A DNA stretch of 64,000 nucleotides from Psococerastis gibbosa (taxonomy: Eukaryota > Arthropoda > Insecta > Psocodea > Psocidae). Numbering within the stretch: the stretch's first letter is position 1; the number at the start of each line of letters is the position of its first letter. The translations under genes were made by a program, and so were the position numbers. The notes beneath the pieces are model-generated. The model worked only from the letters and a program-made list of their open reading frames with translations, was not told the DNA's origin and made no database searches. Below are positions 34,958-45,599 of the stretch, piece by piece. The stretch spans positions 11,629,344-11,693,343 of the forward strand of contig OZ020487.1 of NCBI GenBank assembly GCA_963971405.1, given 5' to 3'.

Positions 34958-35460
34958 ATAGGCTACTTGACAGTTGTATCAATAAAATATGGAATATGCT
35001 AGATAAGGCGTGTATTCCACTGGTCAATTTACCCGTCATTTGTGATTAAAAAGTTGAGATTTTTGTTTTAAGAAGACTATTATCTAGATACTTAACTTAT
35101 CTATTATAAATTAAGTTATAATATGGTAGCAGACTCTTTTTTAATCACAAATGACGGGAAAATTGACCAGTGAAATACACGCCTAAGGTAGCTTATAGGT
35201 TAACTAAAATATTGGTGTTTTTAGATTTGGTAAGCCGGCAGGCATGGGTAACTAGAAATTGACGTCACATTCCGGATACTACTAATACTAATGCCACTGG
35301 TGGCTTATTCGTGGCCGTCACAGATGACGTCATATTCCACAGTCACGTAACCCCTTTTTAAACCATCAAACTTAAATTGACGGGGAAAACATTTTTTGTC
35401 TTACTAAACATGGTTTATAAAATGGGCTGTAAAATAAAACATGAATCTACTAATCAGTAA
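34958..35460 (+). repeat. Dispersed duplicated segment R4, copy with MITE
   Basis: It is the paralogue of 29050-29420, interrupted at 35007-35183 by a MITE. It keeps TTGACGTCAC and ATGACGTCAT palindromes about 63 bp apart and ATCAAACTTAAATTGACGGG. Confidence 0.7.
35007..35183. mobile_element. MITE, family M2, with TAA target duplication
   Basis: This 177-bp foldback has about 46-bp inverted ends, GGCGTGTATTCCACTGGTCA at left and its complement with two or three mismatches at right. TAA lies on both sides (35004-35006, 35184-35186). The paralogous empty site at about 29110 (GCTAGATATGGTAGC) shows that one copy of the trinucleotide existed before insertion. TWA duplication and GG termini point to PIF/Harbinger. 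Confidence 0.85.
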
Positions 35461-35628
35461 TGCAATAACTTATGTTTTCATAGTAGTTTTCAAGTACTCT
35501 ATTGGAGCATATGCAGATATGTATATAGGTAGCATAATAATAATGTACTCGTTTATATACAGTTAAGTTTCTATTTATAAAAATGTTCAGCTTGAGCATA
35601 TGCTTTAGGTGAAGAAGGTTTTCTTCAT

Positions 35629-36318
35629 AAGGCGCTTACTCCACCGACCGGCTAGGGCTAAATACAAATACGGTGACGTGGTAACAATAATCAATTAAAT
35701 TTACTTAGTTTGCTTCCAGACAATGGCCAAAGGCTCAAGTATTGTAGGTGACGCTCGTAACGCAAGAAAATTCTTGAAATTATAAATAAAACCTGACCAT
35801 TTACTTAGGCGCATATTCCACAGACCTGCTAGTGCTAAATACAAATACGGTGACGTGGTAGCAGACATTCAAGACTTAGGTGGGGTTTCCACCGACCTCG
35901 CATTGAAGAATGCAAATGACATTGACGGAAAGGTTTGTTTTACTCTGTGCCATAGTTAAAATTGATCAATGATCATAGAGTAAAATCACGAACAAACTAA
36001 AATTAAAAAATGGCGTCATGGGATATGTTAAGTATAAACATTTTAATAGATTTCTATAAAAAGTAAAATTCAAATTTCCGTCAATGTCATTTGCATTCTG
36101 CAATGCGAGGTCGGTGGAAACCCCGCCTTAGTCTTGAATGTCTGCTACCACGTCACCGTATTTGTATTCAACACTAGCAGGTCTGTGGAATATGCGCCTA
36201 AGTAAATGGTCAGATTTTATTTATAATTTCAAGAATTTTCTTGTGTTACGAGCGTCACCTACAATACTTGAGCCTTTGGCCACTGTCTGGAAGTAAACTA
36301 AGTAAATTTAATTGATTA
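35629..36318. repeat. Long compound palindrome, at least three layers
   Basis: The arms 35688-35807 and 36199-36315 are reverse complements (AATTAAATTTACTTAGTTTG ... CAAACTAAG-type, through GTAGGTGACGCTCGTAACGC). They enclose the M1 MITE 35808-36198, itself a foldback with a nested foldback. At the far left, 35629-35683 is one more MITE end (GGCGCTTACTCCACCGACCG) with no partner on the right. The whole can fold into one hairpin of over 600 bases. Confidence 0.75.
35808..36198. mobile_element. Self-nested MITE, family M1, copy 3
   Basis: It is 391 bp with ends GGCGCATATTCCACAGACCT and complement, flanked by TTA and TAA. It has the inner nested ends GGCGGGGTTTCC-type and core seen in the other copies. 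It lies at the centre of the 35.6-36.3 kb palindrome. Confidence 0.75.
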
Positions 36319-36582
36319 TGAATACGAAAGAGCACATGCTCATACCTTCACCTCTTACTTCTGCCTTTTACTTTGGAAGTAAATGCTTTCTATGAATGCA
36401 ACTGATTGCAAAAACAATGGCTTTTGACATGGATGTTATGAAAATTCTGAATTTTGAATAAATTCCTGTAAATCCCCAAGTAGGCATTTCCCGAAAAGCA
36501 ACACCCAATATCATAGGGTTATGGGATATCCAACGCACTTGCGGTTGGTCGTTAGTAGTGTCCTCAACCCATTTGAACATTT

Positions 36583-36718
36583 CCTATTCGACTTGTAAAT
36601 AATCCGTCATTTGGGCTTCAATAATTGATGAGATAATTTACTCTATATAAAAACAAAATCTTATCAATTATTGATGCACAAATGATGGAATATTGACAAG
36701 TGGAATAGTCGCATAAGT
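36583..36718. mobile_element. Degenerate MITE, family M2
   Basis: TATTCGACTTGTAAATAATC at left mirrors GATTATTGACAAGTGGAATA-like sequence at right, with ATAATTGATGAGAT facing ATCAATTATTGATG. The terminal GGCG bases have decayed, so exact ends are uncertain. Confidence 0.55.
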
Positions 36719-36727
36719 CAGTCAACC

Positions 36728-37110
36728 ATTCTCTTAATATCTCTAATTTGTATTTACTGACCATTGAAGCCTTATCAGATAAAGTATACTCTTAAGTACC
36801 TGAAGACGTATGTAAGCATATCGTACGCTTTTTAAAACATATAGCCTACCGGAATTGTGTCATGTTATAAAAATTATGTAATTTTCTTATTTTTCCTTAT
36901 GACACATTGTTTACATTACATTACCCATGCAATATAAGTCGATCAATCAGTCATCCATTCATTTTATTAACATCTTTAATATTTACTGACCGTTGATGCC
37001 GTACCAGATAAAGTATACTCTTAAGTACTGTAAGACGTATGTAAGCATAGCGTACGCTTTTAGAACACATATAGGCTACCGGAATTATAGAAATGATGTA
37101 ATTTTCAATA
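36728..37110 (+). repeat. Tandem duplication, about 230-bp unit
   Basis: ATTTACTGACCATTGAAGCC ... AAGTATACTCTTAAGTAC ... GTATGTAAGCATATCGTACG ... GCCTACCGGAATT is repeated with about 10-15% divergence, starting near 36755 and 36980. Confidence 0.75.
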
Positions 37111-37334
37111 TGACGCGTTGTTTACATGACATTACCTTGTCGTATCTTTCAAGGATGTGACATGCATAGATATACGTAGCCCTTCTGAATTCCCTAAAAT
37201 TATCTTGGCGATGGATAAACCAAATCTTCGCCATCCTTTATTTTCATCTGTTTTCATTAGATGATAAGCTAAAAAAGTTGCTCTGCAAATGTTAAGTGCT
37301 GCCGCGATTGTGATAATCTGCCATGCCTTCCATC

Positions 37335-37689
37335 TAGGGTTGCCTGATTAGAAAACTACAATATCTCGACAAAGTTACAAAATATTGGGATTTTCTGAAT
37401 TTTGTCGGGACAAATTAAAACTACCAAGAGGAAGGACCTCCCTCAAGAAGAACCGAAGATCTGGTCAGTATCGCTACTTCGCGAGCCTCAGCCAGCCATC
37501 GGTGGACTGCACGTTGTGGAGGGGAGATTATTGAGGGAGGAAGGAGGCCTCTGTACAGCAGTGGGCAATCGACAATCGACGATGATTTTTGAAGCCGTGT
37601 GTCGGGACATTTTCAGTTTTGTTGGAACTTCGGGACGCCAAAGAAATTACGGGACTATCCCGACGAATCCCGACCATCTGGCGACCCTA
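37335..37689. mobile_element. hAT-like element with near-perfect 8-bp TSD, carrying a non-LTR fragment
   Basis: The ends TAGGGTTGCCTGATT and ATCTGGCGACCCTA are inverted repeats. The flanks are CTTCCATC (37327-37334) and CTTTCATC (37690-37697), 7 of 8 identical. The middle (about 37405-37590) contains AGAGGAAGGACCTCCCTCAA and GAGGCCTCTGTACAGCAGTG, which resemble the C-terminal/3' region of insect non-LTR elements, a second insertion inside the first. Confidence 0.75.
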
Positions 37690-38102
37690 CTTTCATCACA
37701 AGCGATGACTCCATGTTACAGTTCATGTCGTTCATCTGGGCCCACAAGCTCCTACACCTTAAGAAAGGGCAACATCAAATTTTATGTCCTGCAGTAGCAT
37801 TGTTTTAGTTGTACCCGCTAAGATGTTCAGGAGTGAATTGAGTGGCCGGCCGTAACTGTTGGGAGGACGTGAGAAGTGCTGTGAAGGTGGCCCCAAAATG
37901 AAGCGAGACTGAGTAAAGTGCCTATATAGTTGTGAATTAAAATCAGTTACGCCAAATTTTTCTGAATTTCTACTATATACAGTATATGCGTAGCATAGCG
38001 TGGAAAGTGGAACCTGAACGATAATTGAGAGAGATTTGAATTTTGGAATAATTCGCAAAATACGAATTATTACTCGTTGGTTAAATGGTCGTGGCTACAC
38101 TA

Positions 38103-38124
38103 GAGGAGTAGAGTAGAGTAGAGT
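38103..38124. repeat. (AGTAG)n microsatellite
   Basis: It consists of four or five pentamer units, GAGTAGAGTAGAGTAGAGTA. Confidence 0.85.
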
Positions 38125-38133
38125 ATACTACAG

Positions 38134-39480
38134 TATTGCCCTCGAAGCTGAGATAAGTTCGGGTTAGTGTCCTGCAGTTACGGTCTGTCGATCGCTGAGC
38201 TGAGCCTCAAAATGCAAATAATGTATTTGCCATAATTGCCTTCAAATCGGACATAAGTTGGGTCATTGGCCTGCAGTTACGGTCTATCCAGAGCTCAGCT
38301 GGAATTGTGTCTGCCTCTAGTGTATTTCAGAGAAAACCCTTACCGTTTTACCAGGGATGGTAGTAGCGTCTTTAGACTCTCAATACTGCTTTAGAAGCTG
38401 AGATGTTGTTGGGCGAATTGCCTGTAGTTACGGTCTAACCATCGGAATTTTCACTGTCTTTCTAGTGTAATAGGGGAATAGCGCCTACCGATTTACCCAG
38501 GATTATTATTATTATTTAGAGAATTGAGCTGACATAGGTCTTTTTGAACAGCATAATTATTGGGATTACATCCCAATCATTATTATCTATCATACGACCA
38601 TTATCAATTAATAAACTGGTGAAAAACAGCAGCTCGACCTTGTTAGCAAATACAACCATGCCCTTCAATGGCAAGTCAATCAGATCGACTTGGTCGATGT
38701 AGGCAGCCCCGAAACAATACAACCGCGCCCGACACAGGGCTGGACAGTGGCCAACCACGTGTTCCGTAAACGTAACCAGGGCTGCGGTCGTTCTATAGCC
38801 GTCTCTCTACCGACATTCATGTAAACCCCATCCTTTCTGAGGAGAGATGAACAATATATTTACCCTAAACCAACCGTATTGCCCTCGAAGCTCAGACGAG
38901 GTCACGACAATGTCCTGATGTTAAGGTCAAGTCAACAACCGCTGAGTTGGAAATGTGACTGCTTATGTGTATTTGGGGGTATGGGGAAGAAAGCGTCTAC
39001 CGCTTAACCAGCGATGGTCGTAGTGACCCTAGACCCACCGTATGTATCTTTAAGCTGAGATGGGGTCGGGTGAATGTCCTACAGTTACGGTCTAGCCATC
39101 GCTGAGCTGGAAACGTGGCTGCTTAGTGTATTTACGGGAAATAGCGTCTACCGCTTAACCAGCGATGGTTGTAGTGACCCTGGACCTACCGTATGTATCT
39201 CTAAGCTGAGATGAGGTCGAGTGAATGTCCTGCAGTTACGGTCTAGACAGCTGCCTACTGTATTTGGGGGAGATAGCGCCTACCGCTTAACCTGTTATGG
39301 TCGTAATGAGCCTACCCTTTATGTGTATTTGATGGACTGGGGGAGAATCTTAACCAGCGATGGTCGTGGTGAGTCCAGACCCACCGTATGGATCTCTATA
39401 TGAGGTCGGGTGAATGTCCTACAGTTACGGTCTATCGATCGCTGAGCTGGAAATGTGCCTCCCTATCTATATTGGATGCG
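38134..39480 (+). repeat. Degenerate satellite-like array, unit about 150 bp
   Basis: The core (A/G)CAGTTACGGTCTA recurs at about 38176, 38275, 38425, 39080, 39232 and 39421, with a weak copy near 38920. It is preceded by AAGCTGAGATGGGGTC-type sequence and followed by CGCTGAGCTGGAAA and CCGCTTAACCAGCGATGG. Spacing varies from about 100 to 190 bp. The array is split by a non-LTR fragment at 38505-38830. Confidence 0.8.
38505..38830 (-). pseudogene. Non-LTR retrotransposon (family L1) C-terminus and 3' tail, copy 2
   Basis: On the minus strand the frame reads GHCPALCRARLYCFGAAYI then DQVDLIDLPLKGMVVFANK, closely matching the copy at 49304-49675. It then runs into CATCCCAAT and ends in (AAT)n at 38505-38516. 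It inserted into the satellite array and split it. Confidence 0.7.
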
Positions 39481-40160
39481 GAGATAGCAGCGGCCTACCG
39501 CCAGATTTTGCAGCTATCCGCCGCCCGTATTTTGACCGCAATGCTGAATAATGGTATTCTTCAGCTAGCTGTAGGTGTAGCACAAAAATATGAAGATAAA
39601 CTATTATAAACTATATCGGAATATATCATGGGGATAAGTTAGTGCTTAATAAATCTAGCTTGCCACTAGTTACGATAAATTTAAACACTTGGGTTAAAAA
39701 TGATATTTTTTAAGCTAGAAATGTGGGAAAGCTCAGCAAGTAAAACCAGAACCTCTGAATAGATTTTAGCACCATTTCAAGGTTAACTATAAAAGACTTC
39801 ACGTATTTTTTTTTTAATAACTTATTTTTGGTTGTACAGGCTATGTATTTTTTTCATTAATCACATGTGAAACCCACAAAGTATGCATACGGTAGGCAAG
39901 TACTGGCACCTGTACTGTACCTATACATTGTCTATACAGAAGCCTGTTAAAAACTTCTTGCCACCTAAATTAAATTACCGGACACTATGTCCGACGTTAG
40001 AATTTCTTAGCCAAGTTGAAATGGAATGATGACTAGAAAACCAAACCTGAAAGCAATTATTTAAGCTTTATGTTCTGTGTTTATATGTTCTTTTAGATAT
40101 ATTAATCAGCTAGTCGGAATTTTTCTGGCCCTATGGCTGCCCTCCTCTCTTCTGGATCCG
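39481..40160. other. Unassigned AT-rich DNA
   Basis: No gene or repeat is recognised. Confidence 0.35.
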
Positions 40161-40167
40161 CCACTTG

Positions 40168-40356
40168 CAAGGCCGTAGCCAGGATTTTTTTCGAGGGGGG
40201 GGGGGGGGTTCAGCAGAAATTGCATTGGATATTGCACAGTACTGACAATAGTTTTTATTTTTCCTCTCAAAATCCGATTCTATCCAGCATCAAGTCATTT
40301 CATTTTGGGGAGGGGGGATTCGAACGCCCATGAACCCCCCCTTGGCTACGGCCTTG
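40168..40356. mobile_element. hAT non-autonomous element with 8-bp TSD
   Basis: This 189-bp element has ends CAAGGCCGTAGCCAGG and its complement (CTTGGCTACGGCCTTG). The flanks GCCACTTG (40160-40167) and GCCACTGG (40357-40364) match at 7 of 8 positions. It has an internal G run of 14 or more. A related right end (CCTGGCTACGGGCTTG) lies at about 48453-48468. Confidence 0.8.
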
Positions 40357-40964
40357 GCCACTGGGCTATCTATAGAACGTATGAGCTATAGTGGAACAAT
40401 CGGTGCTGGCGTCATTTGCTTCGCTTGGGTGGCTACACCTATGGGGACTAATTAATAGAAGAAGCCCACTTCTGTAGTAACACTCCCCCCCCCCCCAGTG
40501 TTTGAAAAAAAAATACGGCATTGACCCTGATCAACAAAGAAACGATTAAAACCTTGTTTAATTGTACCTAATTGTCATATTCCTCCCACCCCCCCCCCCT
40601 GAAAAATATTGAAATTACGCCCCTGCCCAGTCTTCAATGTCCACCTACAGGAACTCGAAGAGTAGAGGCATACGGCACAGTACGATGTTCACGATTGCTG
40701 TATCGATCGTTGTGACCCAGTTGGGTCTACGTGAGGTCACCGCCGTAGCCCAACTTCCATTATTATATAGGGCTACGAATTGCGTCATACCTTTCTCATG
40801 CCGCTGCAGCTGCGTGAATTTTATTACAGGGATGGGGCGAAGGGGGGGGGGGTACAAGCATAGCAATCACTTCATTAGTCAATGACTTTACCGATTGCGT
40901 AAGTTGTTGCGTATTGTTTGTTTGTTGAACAATGACTTTTCGTTCTACTAATGAGTAAGCACTG

Positions 40965-41043
40965 CGGAGTTTTAGGGATATGGAGCCCTCCCTTACAACA
41001 GTCTATAATGGCTGGGGACCGCTTGCTTTACATGTCCTCCTAA
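40965..41043 (-). mobile_element. SINE family S1, fragment
   Basis: On the minus strand it reads GGACATGTAAAGCAAGCGGT then CTGTTGTAAGGGAGGGCTCC and AAACTCCGC, a diverged S1 body with no head or tail. Confidence 0.6.
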
Positions 41044-41195
41044 TATTAGATTAGATTAAAGTTAGGTCGTTTGACCCTGGTGGGCCTTGCGAATCGCTTT
41101 GACCTTAAGATCTATTGCGATTCCTCCTAATATGGCCAGAATATAAAGCAAGCGAGCCTTTGTAAATTAGGGTAATATGAGACATCCGTTGATAT

Positions 41196-42358
41196 TCATT
41201 CTCGTTGGAATATTCCTTGCCTGTGGTATCGAGGCTGGTAATATATGGTATATATAAATAACTGTAGTATAACCTTCCTATAAAGTAAAGCTACTGGAAG
41301 TATATTTAGAGACTTAAAAAGCGGTAGCGTATGTTGCAGTCTGTGGCTTTTCGATATAGATCTAACTGCAAATTTTTGACTTATATATAAAGGTCTGAGC
41401 CAGACTTGTGGTGCAGACCCCCACAGAGTTATACCATACTGTAACCGAGACTGATAAATGGCTTTATATACTGTATATTCACCATGGCATGGGAGGGCAT
41501 AATCTTCTTTAATATATAAAAGATTCCATTTATGGCTCTCAGCCTTTTGTGTGGCATATTTAAATGAATATTCCAAGATAAATGCGTATCAAAGTACAAC
41601 CCCAGATATTTGACACTTGTAACAGGAAGAATGTTCCTATAATGGTTACACAAGTTAGGATTATTACATAAAGAACCTAGATGAATTCTTATAGGAGAGT
41701 CTTTATATGGGTTGTTATTGGATGTTCTATTATACGTATATTCTATAATATTAGTTTTCGAAAAGTTTGGTATTAATTTGTGATCATGAATCCATTGCAT
41801 AAATTGAGTAATAGCTTTCGTTAATTTTTTATAAAGAAGATGATAGTTTTCGGATAAGCAAATGATAGCCACATCATCAGCAAACATCATTATATTACTG
41901 TCAATTGATAAGTTGCATGCTTCATTTATAAAAATTAAAAAAATCAACGGAGCAAGTCCTGAACCATGCAAAATTCCATGGTCTAAAGGCAATGATTCAC
42001 TAATTATATTTCTTATCTTTGTACATTGCGTTCTATTATGAAAGTAAGGCTCGAACCAGTGCAGCAGTAAACCGGATATACCTATTTTTTTAAGTTTTTG
42101 TAACACGATACGTCTATTTACGACGTCAAAACATTTTCTTTCAACATGGCACGCTGCTACTTTTTTATTACTATCGAGGCCTTCCATAATGATTTTGGTA
42201 TAATTCCTTAGTGCTAATTCAGTACTTATTTTTGGCCTGAATCCATACTGGTTAGGAGACAGATATTTAATTGTTTCGAGGTATTTTAGTATACAGACTC
42301 TTACTATTAATTCCAGCAACGTTCCAAGAGAACAATTTAAATAAATTGTTAATCCCAA
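41196..42358 (-). pseudogene. Non-LTR retrotransposon reverse transcriptase, truncated and frameshifted
   Basis: The long frame 41429-42358 (-) encodes RT blocks in order: LSPNQYGFRPKISTELAL, then DVVNRRIVLQKLKKIGI, then a GILHGSGLAPLIFLIFINE block (consensus GVPQGS-x-LGPLLF), then FADDVAIICL (active-site FADD) and SVKYLGLYFD (thumb). The first catalytic region is CHVERKCFDVV in place of an LDxxKAFD-type motif. The frame then shifts near 41450-41570, and 41196-41576 (-) continues with SRLQYGITLWGS and TLPLFKSLNILP, typical of the region after RT in Jockey-like elements. The endonuclease and the RT N-terminus are missing; the 5' break abuts a lone MITE M3 end at about 42357-42376. Dead copy; clade assignment is inference. 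Confidence 0.88.
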
Positions 42359-42874
42359 ATCGCCATAATAGGGCTTTTGCAGATGAGATTAAAAATTTAC
42401 TAATTAAAAACAAATTTCAATGCTCATTCAGTTTGATTTGAATATCAGAGACCTTACTTCCATACTATACTACATACTCCATTTTTCATGTTTTCTATGT
42501 CATTGTGATCTACTGTAATAAATAAATTGTATTGTATGTATTGTATTAAAATATCAAATACTTAAATTCATACAGTGTGCCTCGTATTAAAATACAATGT
42601 AGATGTATGCATCATGTGCATCTGTTGAACCAATTTGGCAGCTCGTCACTATGGTTGCAATCTACAAATTTCCCCTTATTATGCAGTGGTGCTATTTATC
42701 GGATGTGCTTTTGAGTTATCTTACTCATTAAAATAACCGCGTATCTGTTCACGGCAGTGTCTGTGTTTTCAACCAGAACTTAGTTAATTAACACTGGATG
42801 TGCATGGACTCTGTAGCCGGTATGGGTGATCTGGCAGGGCGCCAGGGCGGTGAACTGACTCATCTGCTGAGGAC

Positions 42875-43160
42875 CAGGGGCGTAAAGTTGGGGGGGGGGG
42901 CACCGTCCAACTTGCCCCCCCCCCCAGCCTCGAGCAATGTAAGACGTGGTTCATACTTCATGGTCCCCTTTCCAGCAATATGAATGTAAGCATTCCTTTT
43001 TTAGCTTTGTAAAATCTACAGCTATACTATACAACTATTAAAATGAGTAAAACCCCACTATTTTGCTCTTATATTATCAATTTTTCCTTATCCTGCCTGA
43101 TGACGTCATACGGTCTCCTTAGTTTTGCCCCCACCATCATTCTAACCCTTTACGCCTCTG
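42875..43160. mobile_element. hAT non-autonomous element with perfect 8-bp TSD
   Basis: This 286-bp element has ends CAGGGGCGTAAAG and complement CTTTACGCCTCTG, with one mismatch. CTGAGGAC lies on both sides (42867-42874 and 43161-43168). The interior has a G run, a C run and the phrase AAAACCCCACTATTTTGC shared with other G/C-run elements here. Confidence 0.88.
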
Positions 43161-43186
43161 CTGAGGACTATGGTCATAGACGGACC

Positions 43187-43357
43187 TATAGATCTATATA
43201 ATATAGGAGAGATGGGGACAGTTCCGCTAAAAATATACATTTCAATTTTGGGGGCCACTCGCCTCCTATGACCAGCCATTGTAAATACGAAACTGGTGGC
43301 TTCAGGATTCAAAAAAATATTTTTGGCGCGCCGGCCCATCTCTCCTATAAAGTACTC
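43187..43357. mobile_element. Short MITE bounded by TAGACGGACC repeats
   Basis: TAGACGGACC occurs at 43177-43186 and 43358-43367. The inner ends share TATAGGAGAGATGGG in inverted orientation. The 171-bp insertion with 9-10-bp direct repeats could be a hAT or Mutator-type MITE. It lies 19 bp from the previous hAT duplication. Confidence 0.65.
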
Positions 43358-43369
43358 TAGACGGACCCA

Positions 43370-44280
43370 GGAATAAGAAATCGGTTCTGATATATCGTCG
43401 ATGTTGTGATTGCGTACAAAGGATTGAAGAGGCTGGCTCGGCTGGGGGGAATCTGAGACGGATTTCCAGGAATTCAAACCTGTCAGAAATCCTCCCTACG
43501 ACGCAGCAATTTAATGACCACGCCAACGCGTCGTTTGTGACGAAACCAGCCGGCCGAGCCCGCTACTCCTACGTATTGTCAGTTATCACAACATTCACAA
43601 AATATCTTTTTGGCGTGGTGGTTTGGTCGAAAGTGACGCCCTCTCTGAGTTTACCAGGCAGCCCTACCATTTGGCGCTTTGGAGTGGTGGCACAACGGTT
43701 GAAAGGTTGGTGTGTGGCCTGCTTCTGAAGTGCCCTCAGACACCACAAGCGCTTCTGCTGTAGCCAGGGGTTATTAATTTTATTAGTCTCGAATCGCGAT
43801 TAAGACCAGCAGCAATACTACGCCGCCCGTAGGGCAAGTCAGCCGAATATTGTGCGCTTCTATTGATACCGGCATGTATCGGCTAGCCATCGGGCGGGTG
43901 TTCATGCAACAGCCCGACACCCGCAATCACGAGGACTATAGAGATTCAGGGAAGAGAAGGAAGAGATGTGGCGAATTGCAGGTGCTCCATGAAAGCATGC
44001 ACACTGCACATGAACGTGAGTATGGCGGCGTGCCATAATCTCAAGCACGATACGTGTCGTGTCTCATTGCCATTTACACTGACTCATTCCTTCTCAATCT
44101 ATGGCACTGATTTTAGGCATAAAATAAACGGTCACAGAGTGTATATCAAAAAAAAATAGAGGAACATTGCTTCTATGACATTTTTATAGCTTTATGATCG
44201 ATAATTCCCATGAAATTTATGATTTTACACTAGTAAGGTTTCAACCGAAATTATGAGATTTAGAAAAACTGAACTTGGCG
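43370..44280. other. Unassigned DNA
   Basis: Overlapping short frames on both strands have no domain. The segment 43660-43735 resembles part of 46380-46430 in opposite orientation (CATTTGGCGCTTTGGA), suggesting repeat debris. Confidence 0.3.
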
Positions 44281-44330
44281 GGATTCGAAGCCTCGATCTA
44301 CGCCTAACCGCTGGACCACAAGCCCCGTCT
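44281..44330 (-). ncRNA. tRNA-derived fragment (SINE head or tRNA pseudogene)
   Basis: On the minus strand GGGGCTTGTGGTCCAGCGGT contains the A box TGGTCCAGCGG. GCTTCGAATCC, one change from the B-box consensus, follows after only about 16 bases. A complete tRNA needs a longer gap, so the anticodon arm is deleted; no functional tRNA can form. Confidence 0.6.
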
Positions 44331-44734
44331 AGTGCGATCCCCTCGCCGATCGCTTATATGGGCGGCGCTCATTAGTCACTACGCTTAGAAATGTTTTTGT
44401 GGGGAATACTGGAGGCCCCGCTATGTATTGGAACATGGGGGGACACCTTCCTCCATATCCTCCATTGTTATGTGCAAAGACGGCACCCCTAGTGTTGCAA
44501 TGCGTTCATCCAATCATCCTAACGAACACTTTCCAAGCATTGGAGGGACCATGCTTGTCACCTGTTGGTTACCGCAATTTGGTGCAATAGCCTAAGTTTC
44601 ATTGTTTTACGTCCAGAAAAAGAGTGGCAAATGTAGTAGTGTAGGTATATCTGAGGAAACGCAGTTCTTCCTGTACATTGTAGTTGCGTTGCAAAATAAG
44701 GTTATTATGACAATCCTATAAATTAAAGCGGCCT

Positions 44735-44965
44735 TACCATGTTGATTCCATTAGAGCAGAGCTTGTTTCAAACTGCGGCAACTTGGTAGTGTGCACAGCG
44801 TTGGCAGGGGAACCTGGTAGGACATGATAACTCGCTTAGGCAGTATAAGTCGAGTCCTGGTCACCTCCGATTTAATCGTGTGACTTTACCATGTTCCCCG
44901 AGTGGTTCGGAATCCACTATAATCAGGAGGTTCACCCTGTTAGTCAACTCCCCTTTCCCCGAGGT
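44735..44965 (-). repeat. Dispersed repeat R3, copy 3 (inverted)
   Basis: It is the reverse complement of the 13.1-13.65 kb copies: CTTGGTAGTGTGCACAGCG, TCGAGTCCTGGTCACCTCCG, GAGTGGTTCGGAATCCACTA. It resembles copy 2 most (the GAGCAGAGCTTGTTTCAAAC block). Confidence 0.75.
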
Positions 44966-45354
44966 GAAAGAGTCTGCCCTTTGGGTGCCTCAAGTTAACA
45001 AACAGACTCACTCCCCCCGCCAGGCTGACAGGGTTGCTTAAAGCAAAAATGCTGAAAGCAGGCGTTAGAAACAACATAAATTAAAGCGTATATTCGATGC
45101 TGATGGTAAAATGTAGTGTGTGTTACTGGTTGGTTAGTTAGGTACTTGTTATGGCCTTATGAGCAATGTGTATAAATCAAGTCGTATGGACAGGCCTAGA
45201 TTATGTAAAATGCTAATGCACTTGCGTAATCTACAGTAGGTACAGTATAGGTGCCGGCGATGCACCAGTATGGGAACCTATATTTTAGCTGCCGCATTGT
45301 TGCATTTTACTGCCCGGGGGTTTGGGTTTTAATGAGTACCTACTGTAAGTCACG

Positions 45355-45510
45355 AACCTGACGCTACTCATGCAGTGGTAACGACTCAGACTTTCACCCG
45401 AAAGATAATCGGTTCGAGTCTCACACTTGCTACATTTTCTGGTCTTTCTGTAATGCAGGCAGTCCCGGGCCTCCCTAGTGTAGTGCAAGAAAAGGATTTA
45501 TAGCCATATT
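45355..45510 (+). mobile_element. SINE family S1, copy with tRNA-like head
   Basis: ATGCAGTGGTAACGACTC (A box) and CGGTTCGAGTCTC (B box) precede the S1 body (GCTACATTTTCTGG ... GGCAGTCCCGGGCCTCCCTA). The 3' part is diverged and has no clear tail. Confidence 0.75.
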
Positions 45511-45599
45511 ACTTTCATTTTTGCTTTCTAATTTGTACATAGTATAAGGAAAAACTTTGTGATGGTCGAAATTTTCGATTCCGAGATTACAACTAATTT

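Noticed and set aside
43672-43735. tRNA-like A box TGGCACAACGG
   Set aside because: No B box at the right distance and no cloverleaf; probably chance or very old SINE debris.
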